DNA of 64,000 nucleotides from Sternotherus odoratus (taxonomy: Eukaryota; Chordata; Testudines; Kinosternidae), in assembly GCA_032164245.1 (NCBI GenBank), contig JAVMKO010000001.1, positions 63,532,892-63,596,891 of the forward strand. The letters run 5' to 3'. A program made the position numbers and the translations under genes. Shown here piece by piece: positions 49,470 through 58,613 of this stretch (its first letter is position 1; each line of letters begins with the position of its first letter). The notes under the pieces were generated by a model. The model was not told the DNA's origin, did no database searches, and saw only the letters and a list, made by a program, of their open reading frames with translations.

Positions 49470-50169
49470 TGTGAACTAATTCTTCTGATCTTTCTGTGAT
49501 CACATCACAGCCCCAAACTGCTTTGAAACAGGAAAGTTGTCAGTTTTTTAAAAAAGAGATTTTTGTCTAAGACATTTTACTCGTAACCTAACTGTGTCTA
49601 CAGTTATAAGATACCTTATTACTAAGCAAACAGGAATGTCTATAGTACCGGAAAATGTCATGACCTTAAGGTCCCTTCCGGTGTTTTCAATAATAGTGTT
49701 GCCTTCCTCTTATTAACCCAAGAGTTTCAAATCTGCTTGAAGCTTTCTCCCCCTGTTCAACACCTAAGGTTAACTGATATCTTCCTGAACGTACTTTACT
49801 TCCTAACTCTACAAATACCTTATAATATAGTGATATTTCCTCTTTCTCTGATAGAGAGCCCTGTAGAGCAAGGAGTCCTCTACACATTCCTTTTCAAGTT
49901 TTTGTCTTCTGGTATCCTGTTGGGGGAAATTTCTGTTCAGCGTTGGTCACAAAATTCGGAACTGACGTCAGCTGGATTAATTGATGATTTGATAGTCAAT
50001 TTTGTAATTGTGCAGTGTACGTCCTCAGTACTCAGGAATTTCTCCATTTGAAAAGGCCACACGTCAATCCACTCCAGTTTTCTGTGTCCAAAAGCGACAT
50101 GCCGAGAACTTCAGAGGAAGGATTTGGAACCTTTATAGTACACCTAATTGTGCAATAACATCATAAAGT
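49470..50169. other. AT-rich sequence, nothing recognised
   Basis: No gene or repeat family is certain. 50050-50169 may already belong to the repeat that follows. Confidence 0.4.
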
Positions 50170-50301
50170 GGGCCTCATCCTCCCTGATTGAATGTACCTT
50201 GCTATCTTGCCTGCATATTTATACCTGCCTCTGGAGATTTCCACAACAATCATCAGACGAAGTGGGTCTTCACCCACGAAAGCTTATGCTTCAAAATATC
50301 A
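50170..50301 (+). repeat. Reptile-type dispersed repeat, copy 2, host of the hAT insertion
   Basis: 'cctccctgattgaatg...cagacgaagtgggtcttcacccacgaaagc' continues across the hAT insertion into 'gtctataaggtgctataagactctttg' at 52669-52695. Joined without the transposon, the two flanks form the normal order of this family (compare 43008-43145, inverted). Confidence 0.8.
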
Positions 50302-50342
50302 GTCTATAACACATGTGTCAAACTCAAGGCCCGCGGGCCACA

Positions 50343-50374
50343 TCCGGCCCGCCATACAATTATATCCGGCCCGC
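50343..50374. promoter_or_regulatory. Subterminal TCCGGCCCGC repeats, left
   Basis: Two direct copies (50343-50352, 50365-50374) about 22 bp apart, just inside the inverted repeat. hAT transposases commonly bind short subterminal repeats, and the BED finger would be the candidate DNA reader. The binding role is inference. Confidence 0.5.
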
Positions 50375-50544
50375 GAAATCGTTTTATATATCTGTTTTTA
50401 ATGGCCCTGTGATATGACGCCCCAATAACACACACTACAAATCCCATGATGCAGTGCAATTGCCGCCAACGGCAAGCCGCGGTTCAAGTTCGCGGTCTGT
50501 TGATGTATACAACGCTAATATCAAATCAAAGCTAGACCCCAACA

Positions 50545-52353
50545 ATGGCCAAGAGAAAAATTGATTCTGAAAACCGAGGCTTTCAAAGCCGGTGGGAGAA
50601 TGAGTATATGTTTACTGAAATTGCAGGTAAACCAGTGTGTCTCCTTTGCGGGAGTAATATCGCTGTAATGAAGGAGTATAACCTAAGACGGCACTACGAG
50701 ACGAAACATGAGAACAAATTCAAAAACCTGAGCGCAGGACAGAAGCTACAAAAGGTAGAGGAGTTGAAGAAGAATTTGACATCCCAGCAGACGTTTTTCA
50801 CCAAAGCAAAATCACAAAGTGAAGCTGCTGTGAAAGCAAGTTTCATTGTGGCCGAAGAGATCGCCAAATCAGGACGGCCGTTTACCGAGGGGGAATTCGT
50901 AAAGAATTGTATGATGAAAGTGTGCGACGTCCTTTGTCCAGATAAAACGCGAGCATTTGCAAATGTAAGCCTCAGCAGAAACACTGTTGCTAATCGGGTT
51001 TGTGAGATGGCGACTGATTTGAAAACACAGTTGATTGAAAGAGCAAAAGATTTTGTTGCATACTCCCTTGCCGTGGATGAAACTACTGACGCGACTGACA
51101 CTGCACAGCTGGCGATATTTATCCGTGGTGTGGATTCCAATTTGTGCGTAACAGAGGAAATACTGGACATTAAATCGATGCACGGGACAACGAAAGGAGA
51201 AGACATCTTTGGAAATGTATTTCAAAGTGTAACCGACATGAAACTGCCGTGGGAAAAACTCGTTGGACTTACAACAGATGGCGCACCTGCTATGTGTGGT
51301 GAAAAAAATGGACTGGTGGGAAGGATGCGCTCAAAGATGCGGGAGGAGAACTGTGCCGGTGAGTTGACAGTGTATCACTGCATCATACACCAGGAATCGC
51401 TGAGTGCTAAAGTCCTAAAAATGGATCATGTGATGAACACTGTAACACAAACCGTCAACTTTATCAGAGCCCACGGTTTAAATCACCGCCAATTCCAGTC
51501 TTTTCTGCGGGAAATAGATAGCGAGTTTGGCGATATGCCATATCATACGGAGGTCCGGTGGCTAAGTCGGGGAAAAGTTCTCAAAAGACACTTTGAGCTG
51601 CGAGAGGAAATCTGCCAGTTCATGGACAGTAAGGGGAAAGACTGCACAGTTCTGCGGGATGAAAAGTGGAAATGTGAGTTGGCGTTCCTGGCTGACATAA
51701 CGTCGCATCTTAGCGCTTTAAACCTTCAACTCCAGGGACGAGAGCACATAATAACCGATATGCATGATGCAGTGAAGGCATTTCAAGTGAAGCTGCGCTT
51801 ATGGGAGACACAAATGCACCAATGCAACTTGTCTCACTTTCCCTGTTGCCAAGTAATACGGAACCAAGAAAGTGCCACAGTTTTCCCAAATGCCACCTTT
51901 GCTGAAAAACTCAGCGCGCTGCGCACTGAGTTCGCACGGCGCTTCAGTGACTTTGAGGCACAGAAAAGTAACTTCGAGCTGCTTCGCAACCCATTTGCAG
52001 TCGATGTGGAAACCGCACCTGTAGAAATGCAGATGGAGCTGATAGAACTGCAATGTAACGGGACACTGAAGGCAAAGTACGACACTGCGGGGCCAGCACA
52101 GTTCACTCGCTTCATTCCTGAAGCGATGCCGCAGCTCCGCCAACATGCGGCTCGAATCCTGTCCATGTTTGGCAGCACATATCTGTGCGAGCAGCTGTTC
52201 TCTGTGATGAAAATTAACAAAACGTCACACAGGAGTCGCCTCACTGATGAACACCTGCAATCGATCCTGAGAATCTTCACAACACAGAACCTAACCCCAA
52301 ACATAAACGAACTTGTTGCAAAGAAAAGACTCCAAGTATCAGGCTCTGACTAA
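50545..52353 (+). CDS. hAT transposase, intact, 602 aa (Charlie/Buster, GTF2IRD2-like)
   Basis: Catalyses cut-and-paste movement of its own transposon in the nucleus. The BED zinc finger occupies about residues 17-58 (C32, C35, H50, H55). The RNase-H-like core follows: D178 in SLAVDETTD, D245 in LTTDGAPAM, and a probable catalytic E549 in the STYLCEQLFSVMK segment at the C terminus. The hAT CxxH motif is C279-I-I-H282 and the conserved R-W pair is R338-W339. The dimerisation region is about 520-580. The length fits a full hAT transposase. The start has A at -3 and G at +4, a good Kozak context. No stop, frameshift or missing key residue is seen. Similar vertebrate proteins are often named GTF2IRD2-like, but no GTF2I repeats are present. 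Long minus-strand frames over this gene are shadows. Confidence 0.95.
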   Translation: MAKRKIDSENRGFQSRWENEYMFTEIAGKPVCLLCGSNIAVMKEYNLRRHYETKHENKFKNLSAGQKLQKVEELKKNLTSQQTFFTKAKSQSEAAVKASFIVAEEIAKSGRPFTEGEFVKNCMMKVCDVLCPDKTRAFANVSLSRNTVANRVCEMATDLKTQLIERAKDFVAYSLAVDETTDATDTAQLAIFIRGVDSNLCVTEEILDIKSMHGTTKGEDIFGNVFQSVTDMKLPWEKLVGLTTDGAPAMCGEKNGLVGRMRSKMREENCAGELTVYHCIIHQESLSAKVLKMDHVMNTVTQTVNFIRAHGLNHRQFQSFLREIDSEFGDMPYHTEVRWLSRGKVLKRHFELREEICQFMDSKGKDCTVLRDEKWKCELAFLADITSHLSALNLQLQGREHIITDMHDAVKAFQVKLRLWETQMHQCNLSHFPCCQVIRNQESATVFPNATFAEKLSALRTEFARRFSDFEAQKSNFELLRNPFAVDVETAPVEMQMELIELQCNGTLKAKYDTAGPAQFTRFIPEAMPQLRQHAARILSMFGSTYLCEQLFSVMKINKTSHRSRLTDEHLQSILRIFTTQNLTPNINELVAKKRLQVSGSD

Positions 52354-52595
52354 ATAGGACAAGAAAATGGAATGTTATGATTTGTTATGATTATACTTTT
52401 GCTTTAAATTCAATTTTTTATTTATATTTTCAGATTTTTTAATATTCCAGCATGTACAGATTTTGAATGTATTGTATTGACAGGATATTTTTTTATGAAG
52501 AGCAAAATATTTTAAGTTGAAATGTATTTATTTTGGAATGATATCCTGTATTTTGGTTCATATTAATGGTTAAAAAACAAATATTTAGTCTGTTA

Positions 52596-52601
52596 AATAA
52601 A
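52596..52601 (+). terminator. Poly(A) signal of the hAT transposase gene
   Basis: AATAAA 243 bases after the stop codon and 67 bases before the element's end, so a transcript could be processed inside the transposon. The 3' region between them is very AT-rich. Confidence 0.5.
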
Positions 52602-52676
52602 TGGTTATACTGTTCGGCCCGCGAGTTTTGAGTTTTGGCCCCCTGTGCAATTGAGTTTGACACCCCTGGTCTATAA

Positions 52677-52835
52677 GGTGCTATAAGACTCTTTGTCATC
52701 ATAAGGTTTATCCATCTGGTGGTTGGCTGATGGGCTGAAGCTTGAGGAATGATAGCCTTGTAAATGTATCCAATCTAGTTTAATTTCAGCTGTCATACTT
52801 ATTCATATCACAGATCCTTTTTAATCCTTCTAAAT
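52677..52835. repeat. Remainder of the dispersed repeat and unclassified AT-rich sequence
   Basis: The first about 25 bases continue the repeat interrupted at 50301. The rest is unclassified. Confidence 0.5.
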
Positions 52836-53878
52836 CAGGGGTGGGCAAACTACGGCCCACGGGCCACATGTGGCCCGCCGGCCATTTTTCATCTGGCCCG
52901 CAAGCTTGGGTCGGGGGTGCGGGCCCAGAGGCCTGTGCTCCCAGCCCAAGGGCTGGGCTGGCCTGCTGCAGGTCCCTGCACTCCTGGGCCTGGCCCGCCC
53001 CATGCTCCCTGGCCAGGAGCCGGCTCAAGGGCGGGGAACCGTGGGAACCCGCCCTCCCTAGCCGGGCCTAGTGCAGCATGCGGCGTGCCGGCGGCCAGGC
53101 GGAGCGCAGGGAGCCACGGATCCCCGCGCTCCCAGGCCAGGGGTAGAGCCGAGCGGGAAGCCACGGGGCCCTGCCCCTCCTGGCTGGGCCCAGCACGGGG
53201 AGACGCGGGGTAGCCCACCCCAACTCTCCCTGGCTGGGGGCCGGGGTGGAGCGCAGGGCGCCACGGGGTCTCGTGCTCCCTGGCCATCCAGGTAGGGTCG
53301 GGTGGAGAAGCGCCTGGCTGGCTGAGTATGGTAAGTGTGGGGGTGGGGTCCCGGGGGGTGCGGGTGGTTAGGGTGGGAGGATCTGGGGGGAAAGGGAGTT
53401 CCCCAGGGGTGGTGCGGGTGGTTAGGGTGGAAGGATATTGGGAGGGAGGGGGTTCCGGGTGGTAGTGGTTAGGGTGGGGGGATCTTGGGAGTGGGTAGTC
53501 AGGGAACAAAGCAGGGGGTCTTAGATGGGAGGTGGGGTCCCAGAGTGGGGTGGTTAGGGTTGGGGGATCTTGGGAGGGGGCAGGCAGGGAAGAAAGACTG
53601 GGGGGGCCTAGAATGGGTTTGGGTTTCTGGGTGGGGGGCAGTTAGAGTGGGAGGGGGGTCTTGGGAGGGGTCAATCAAGGTACAAGAGGAAGCGGGGGGA
53701 GGAGTTTGGATGGGTCAGAAGTCCTGAGGGGGGCAGCCAGGGAGTGGAAAGTAGGTGGGGGTCAGATAGGGGGCGGGGCTGGGCAGTTTGGGGAGGCACA
53801 GCCTTCCCTACCCAGCCCTCCGCATGATTTTGAACCTCAATGTGGTCCTCGGGCCAAAAAGTTTGCCCCCAACCCCTG
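52836..53878. mobile_element. hAT-type GC-rich non-autonomous element, 1043 bp
   Basis: The left end CAGGGGTGGGCAAACTACGG and right end AAAGTTTGCCCCCAACCCCTG form an imperfect inverted repeat (one extra C on the right). The target duplications TTCTAAAT (52828-52835) and TTCTAAAC (53879-53886) differ at one base. The left half is C/G-rich and CpG-rich. 53330-53780 is a G-rich imperfect tandem of about 55-60 bp (GTGGTTAGGGTGGGAGGATC-like). The 206-residue minus-strand proline-rich frame is compositional. The family also occurs at 61731 and 40236. Confidence 0.9.
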
Positions 53879-53886
53879 TTCTAAAC

Positions 53887-54519
53887 CATTTGTCTCAATA
53901 TCTCAAAGGAATGAACCCCACTCATTAATTATGTTTACTTCTCCCTCTTCCACCTCAAAGCGACTTATTATTTCTGTTGGAGCCTCCCCATAAGTTTTAT
54001 TTGATTAGTTAGAAGATGAGAAGATGGCTTTTTATTATTCTTACCACATTTAGAAAGTTTTTTGTTTTATACTATATATTTTCCCTGTAAAGTGTGACTG
54101 GAGTCATTAAATAATTAAGCCTTTTAGATTTTATTTTAATTAGAGACAGGCTGGTGCTCTGCATTTTGTGGAATTAGTTACACTGGTGCAAAGTGGGTAC
54201 AAAATGCTACCAGTCTACATTGGCAGTGGTTTACGCCATTTCTCTACTCAGTGTGTCCTGCTGTACATCCATACGCAAGGTGGGGAGCAAGGGAGAGTAA
54301 GGTCTAGGGTGTAGTGGAGCACCAATTGTCCTTTTCTGTGTAATGCTGTTTAGTGAACAGATGGATGAAATATATCTAAAGTACCTACCACCCAGTGATG
54401 TCTAAGTATTTGTTTATTTACATATATTGTAGCCTCAGTCATGGACTAGAGCCCCAACTGTGTACTGATACAACAGTTAGAAAAAATCTGACTTTTCAAT
54501 CGTCATTTTACATAGTCCT
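53887..54519. other. AT-rich sequence, nothing recognised
   Basis: May include old LINE pieces, but nothing is certain. Confidence 0.4.
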
Positions 54520-55690
54520 CATACCGTCTTCTTTGTACCTTTTCTAAGTTTCAAGTATTAAATGGTAATATTTCTAAACTCTCCTCATGGGCAGATTTCT
54601 ACCATTTTCTCATTTCCATTTTGCCAATCATTTTCACTGCCCTTCTCTAATCCTCTTCTCTTTGTGCTATAATCCCTTTTAGAAGTGACCAAAGCCGAAT
54701 GCATTAAGATGAAAGCGTACCATTGATTTAGTAAATGGGAGTATAATACTTTTTGTATTTTCTGATCCTTTAATTTAGGCTCACTTCTTATCTGTTGCTT
54801 TAGTCCTAACTGTATTGAGTGGATACCTTGGAACTGACTCTCTTTTCACATACCCAGTTTTTACACTAATAACTGCATTTACTTCAGTAGTTTTACGGAC
54901 CAGTTCAAGTAAGAGAAGAATCAGGTCCTTTGATGGTACCATGCAAGAATGGCCAGACCTTTTGACTGAAAGGTTACAACTAAGGGCTGATCTTCACTCG
55001 CGCGGCGCGGGATCGATCTTCTGGCGATTGATTTATCGCGTCTTGTTAAGACGCGATAAATCGATTGCCCGGAGCTCCCCCATCGACTCCGGAACTCCAG
55101 CTCACTGGGAGGCGCAAGCTGGAGTCGACGGGGGAGCGCGCCGCCGACTGCTGCCGCTGTGGGGACGAGAGGTAAGTCGGCAGCAGATACGCAAACTTCA
55201 GCTACGTGATGCCCCCCCTCCCCCCCAGCGAGGACCAGCCCTTACTGACAGTACATCGCTGTGTACACGCAGTTTAAATTGCTCTTCCGATGTACATGTA
55301 TTTCATTTCCCTAGGTAAAATGTATTTGCCTTCAAATGTACATTTTCTTAGGTGCTTTAGGAGACCCATGCAATCTTCTCTAGTCGTGATTAACCCTAAA
55401 AAATTTTGTGACATCAGCATTTTCCCATCACCTCCAGATCATTAATAAATGCATCGAACAAGGCAAGTCCTAGCACAGCTCCCTGGGGCACCCTTTTTCC
55501 TTTTTGAAAATTGGCCATTCATGCTTTCATTTTCTGTCTGTTGTCCAGCTTTCAGGCCAAGACAGGACTTTGCTTTTTACTGTGTGGCTATCAAGATTTT
55601 TTAACATCCTTGGGTGCAGGACTATATTCACTAATGCTTCTTTATCCACTATTTTCTTAACTTTCTCAGAGTTTCTAATGGCTTAGAGAG
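54520..55690 (-). mobile_element. Old CR1-type LINE fragment, minus orientation, interrupted
   Basis: Phrases 'aaactctcctcatgggcag', 'gtaccattgatttagtaaatggg' and 'cctagcacagctccctggggcacc' follow, in reverse, the same 3' UTR and RT-end order as 35436-36357. It is more diverged than that copy and split by the MITE at 54984-55241. Confidence 0.7.
54984..55241. mobile_element. Harbinger-like MITE with two hairpins, copy 2
   Basis: Same element as 7491-7748. The left end GGGCTGATCTTCACTCG and right end AGCGAGGACCAGCCC are inverted repeats, flanked by TAA (54981-54983) and TTA (55242-55244). The first hairpin spans 55023-55069 (22-bp stem, 3-base loop, two G-T-type changes). The second pairs the TCGACTCC region at 55083 with GGAGTCGACGGGG near 55122-55134. 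Inserted in an older LINE. Confidence 0.85.
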
Positions 55691-55941
55691 ACAATATTTC
55701 ACTTGCAGGAGCTGTACTACTTTTTAAAATCAATGTAGTACTTATCAAAATGCTATATATCTCCATGTACTATGTAGCTCATGCTCCACAACACCTAGTT
55801 ATTTTTCACTTGTAAGTGTACTGCATCTTAAGCTGTAATACAAAGGGTAAGCAGAAATTGTTAATCAAGTAGCAACTGTCTGGGAGTGAATGATGCAGCT
55901 GGAATTTTTCTTGTGAACGTGTAAAACTAATGTTCCTTTTA
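55691..55941. other. AT-rich sequence, nothing recognised
   Basis: Short interval with no recognised feature. Confidence 0.4.
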
Positions 55942-55946
55942 CTCTA

Positions 55947-56399
55947 TGCTCAGTGGGCCAAGGTGGGCTAGGGGACAGTCCAGAGCAGCAGTCAAGTGTG
56001 CACAGGTGGTCTGGTAGCAAGGAGATTGATTGGTATCCAAGTCAGTCAAGACAGTGGCCAGAGTTCTCGCAGGGGTCAGCAGCTGGAAGATCCAATCCAA
56101 GGGGCTGGGACGGTGGGTTAGGGAGGTGAGGTGTCAATGACTATATATGGTCAGGTGACATGGCAGGACAAGACGGACTAGGCAGCAACCAGCAGGCAAC
56201 CATTTCTCTTCTATGTGCGATTTTTATATAGTCCAGATACCCAATGAGAGTGCTGCCTGTCCATCCAATCAGGGGCCTGGAGTGTGGCTGTTGCAGGCAT
56301 TTAGCACTAAGGCTGTTGGTCAGGATCAGTAGTTCAGTGGACTGCTTTGGATGCTGCCTCGGACTTCCTGGGCCTCCGGTCAATACAAAGGTCCTGACA
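55947..56399 (-). mobile_element. Solo LTR, 453 bp, with perfect 5-bp target duplication
   Basis: The plus strand begins TGCTCAGTGGG and ends GGTCCTGACA, so the minus strand starts TGTCAGGACC, a common LTR beginning. CTCTA flanks both ends (55942-55946 and 56400-56404). TATA-like sequence is present (CTATATATGG near 56141, TTTATATAGT near 56223). No internal element sequence remains. The minus orientation is inferred from family resemblance. Confidence 0.75.
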
Positions 56400-56404
56400 C
56401 TCTA

Positions 56405-57522
56405 GTTAGTACACAGGGGAGAACAAAAAAATGACACTTCTGTGTCTAGTTCTTCAGTCACAGGTCTACAGCCAAATAAGCTGCAGTTAAGTGAAAAGAG
56501 AATTGAAATTTCCACCTGAAGGTAACTTAGTGCATATAAATTATCCATGAATCAAGCCCAACCTATGCCTCGGGTAATCAAACACACTGGAAGTAATAAA
56601 AAATAGTTGTTTGTTTTAGAATATACTGCAATTGTTCAGAATGTGTGTCTTCAGGGTAGCAGTCCTGTTGCTATGTCATCCACCTAGCACAATGTGACCG
56701 CTCATTAATTACTTGAATAGTTAACCGAGGTTTTTGAGAGATTTCACCTCATTCCAGTATCTCTTATGGGGTGAGATCAGAATAAGACTTCTTTTCTGGT
56801 TTATGTAGATTATAATTTAAAAGGAGGCTTTCTGTGTGAAAAGGAATCTCTTTATAACTTGGGTGTAAATATAATTTGTACCAGAGCTGGTATGCAGAAA
56901 AAAAAGTGATGATTACCTTTGAAATGAATCCATTTTAAAGATGTCTTTTTTTTTTATTGCTTTAGAGAACTGTGTTAAAAATGTTTCCGCAATGTTGCCA
57001 TTTTTGCTGTTTAAGAAATGTTAAGCATGTGCCTCAAATATATGATGACTTAAATCAAAGCATGTTTTCCCCTTAGTACCCTGTGGTGTTTGTCATATAA
57101 AATGCCCCAAAGTGTGCTAGGTGCTTAATTCACACAGACAGTCTGTCGTTGTAAGCTCTCTGAGACAATGTACATCTACACTAGACATGACGAGAGGAGG
57201 AAATAAAGCATGGGAAGAAAATGAGATGAGGAAATGTGAAGGGTAATGTCAATAAGATCATGCGGTTACTTAGTTTCTTCTACTTCTTCTCTTCGCTCCT
57301 GGTGGAGCATAAGGCACCAACCATTCTTCTCCATTCGCTGAAGATTTGGTTGACCTTTCTGTAGCATTTGTTTTTTACATGGTGGGTTGCTAGCCCAACA
57401 CAAAACCCTCCTCCTTTCACATCTTGGGCTTGGGACCAAGCAATGGCAGAGTTACTTAGTTTAGTGAAGTATAAATTTTGGTTCTACTGTTTTAAATATG
57501 TGCTACCCAACAGCTGTGGCTG
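56405..57522. other. AT-rich sequence, nothing recognised
   Basis: No gene or repeat family is certain. Confidence 0.45.
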
Positions 57523-57597
57523 GTGGGTGTTGTGCTCCACCATTTTTTTTCCTGTGGGTGCTCCTGCCCCAGAGCACCCATGGAGTCAGCACCTATA
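57523..57597 (-). mobile_element. Fragment of the 35085-type hAT MITE
   Basis: 'ccctgtgggtgctcctgccccagagc' followed by CATGGAGTCAGCACCTATA is the reverse complement of the left part of the 35085-35405 element. The other end is missing. Confidence 0.7.
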
Positions 57598-57599
57598 TC

Positions 57600-57965
57600 T
57601 CAGCCAATCTGACGTGGAGGAAAATTCCTTCCTGACACCAAATATGGCGATCAGTTAGAACCTGAACAAATGAGCAATACCCACCAGACAGGTGCCTGGG
57701 AAAGAATTCTCTGTAGTAACTCACAGCACTCCACAACTCGCAGCACTCCACATCTCCAAACAGTTGGGGATTTTTGCTACTGGCAGTCACCGATGGGCCG
57801 TGTGCCGTTGTATGCAGTCCCATCATACCATCCCCTCTTGCCATACCTTATCAATTTCAGTCTTGAAGCCAGTTAGGTTTTTTTGCCCCCACTGCTCCCC
57901 TTGGAAGGCTGTTCCAGAACTTCATTCCTGCATGTGTCACTGACTTTTCAAAAAGTTGCAAATGG
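57600..57965 (-). mobile_element. CR1-type LINE 3' UTR fragment, minus orientation
   Basis: 'ctactggcagtcaccgatgggcc...catcataccatccc...gtcttgaagccagttagg...cttggaaggctgttccagaacttc' follows, in reverse, a CR1 3' UTR. It has no coding part. Confidence 0.7.
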
Positions 57966-58031
57966 TACTTTGTTTTAAACCACAGATCCTAGGTGTGTAG
58001 TTCTCCTGCAATCTTTATTGTGTCTCTAGAC

Positions 58032-58325
58032 CAATGGTGGGCAACCTGCAGCTCATGGGCCAGATGCAGCCCATCAGGGTAATCTGCTGGCAGGCTGTTT
58101 CTTTACATTTGCATGGCTGCCCACAGCTCCCAGTGGCTCCGGTTCACCATTCCTGGCCAATGGGAGCTGCAGGAAACAGTGCAAGCCACGGACTGTGCTG
58201 GCCGCTGCTTCCCTCAGCTTCCATTAGCCTAGAATGGCGAACTGTGGCCACTGGGAGCTGCGGGTGGTTGTGCAAATGTAAACAAACTGTCTGGTGGCCC
58301 ACAGGCCGCAAGTTGCCCGCCACTA
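58032..58325. mobile_element. hAT-type MITE, 294 bp
   Basis: The left end CAATGGTGGGCAACCTGCAG and right end CGCAAGTTGCCCGCCACTA are inverted repeats. The target duplications CTCTAGAC (58024-58031) and CTCTAGGC (58326-58333) differ at one base. Its interior 'ctgcccacagctcccagtggc' recalls the element at 49138-49461. Confidence 0.9.
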
Positions 58326-58488
58326 CTCTAGGCTGTGTCCATGTGAGTTGACAGCAGTGCTGTGCTGTAAATATTTTAGCTTTTGGAAAAAATTAACCAT
58401 CTACCAGGGAGGGTGTTGACTTTCACAGGAGTAGTATGATTTTTCTCTTTCTGCTGGATGTATTTCTGTTGTCCCCCAGAGTGTGGAG

Positions 58489-58613
58489 TAGGGCGACCAG
58501 ACAGTGAGTGTGAAAAATCAGGACAGGGGGTGGGAGGTAATAGGAGCCTATATATGAAAAAGACCCAAAAATCAGGTGTGTCCCTATAAAATCAAGACCT
58601 CTCGTCCACCCTA
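58489..58613. mobile_element. hAT-type MITE, 125 bp
   Basis: The left end TAGGGCGACCAGACAGT and right end CTCTCGTCCACCCTA are inverted repeats. The flanking 8-mers GTGTGGAG (58481-58488) and GTGTGGAA (58614-58621) differ at one base. The interior is AT-rich with AAAAATCAGG repeated. Confidence 0.85.

Larger units (their letters stand above)
50310..52668 (+). mobile_element. Complete autonomous hAT transposon, 2359 bp
   Basis: The left end CACATGTGTCAAACTCAA and right end TTGAGTTTGACACCCCTG are 18-bp inverted repeats with three changes at positions 3-5. Perfect 8-bp target duplications GTCTATAA lie at 50302-50309 and 52669-52676. Subterminal copies of TCCGGCCCGC occur at 50343-50352 and 50365-50374 on the left, and TTCGGCCCGC at 52613-52622 on the right. 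The interior is a single intronless gene. A poly(A) signal AATAAA lies at 52596-52601. The element is GC-richer than its surroundings and shows no internal decay. Confidence 0.97.

Noticed and set aside
50694..51225. Minus-strand frames of 170 and 118 codons over the hAT gene
   Set aside because: Shadows of the transposase gene on the opposite strand, with no recognisable motif.
51799..52304. Minus-strand frames of 115 and 156 codons
   Set aside because: Also antisense shadows of the transposase coding sequence.
50545..52353. Reading the 602-residue protein as a domesticated GTF2IRD2 host gene
   Set aside because: It lacks GTF2I repeats and introns, and it sits between intact inverted repeats with a target duplication, so it is a transposon gene.
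52889..53509. 206-codon minus-strand Pro/Gly-rich frame
   Set aside because: It lies wholly inside a GC-rich hAT MITE; the composition removes stop codons and the peptide is low-complexity.
54815..55318. 167-codon plus-strand frame similar to the frame at 7460-7771
   Set aside because: The similarity is explained by both lying in copies of the same MITE; the frame crosses into LINE sequence on both sides.
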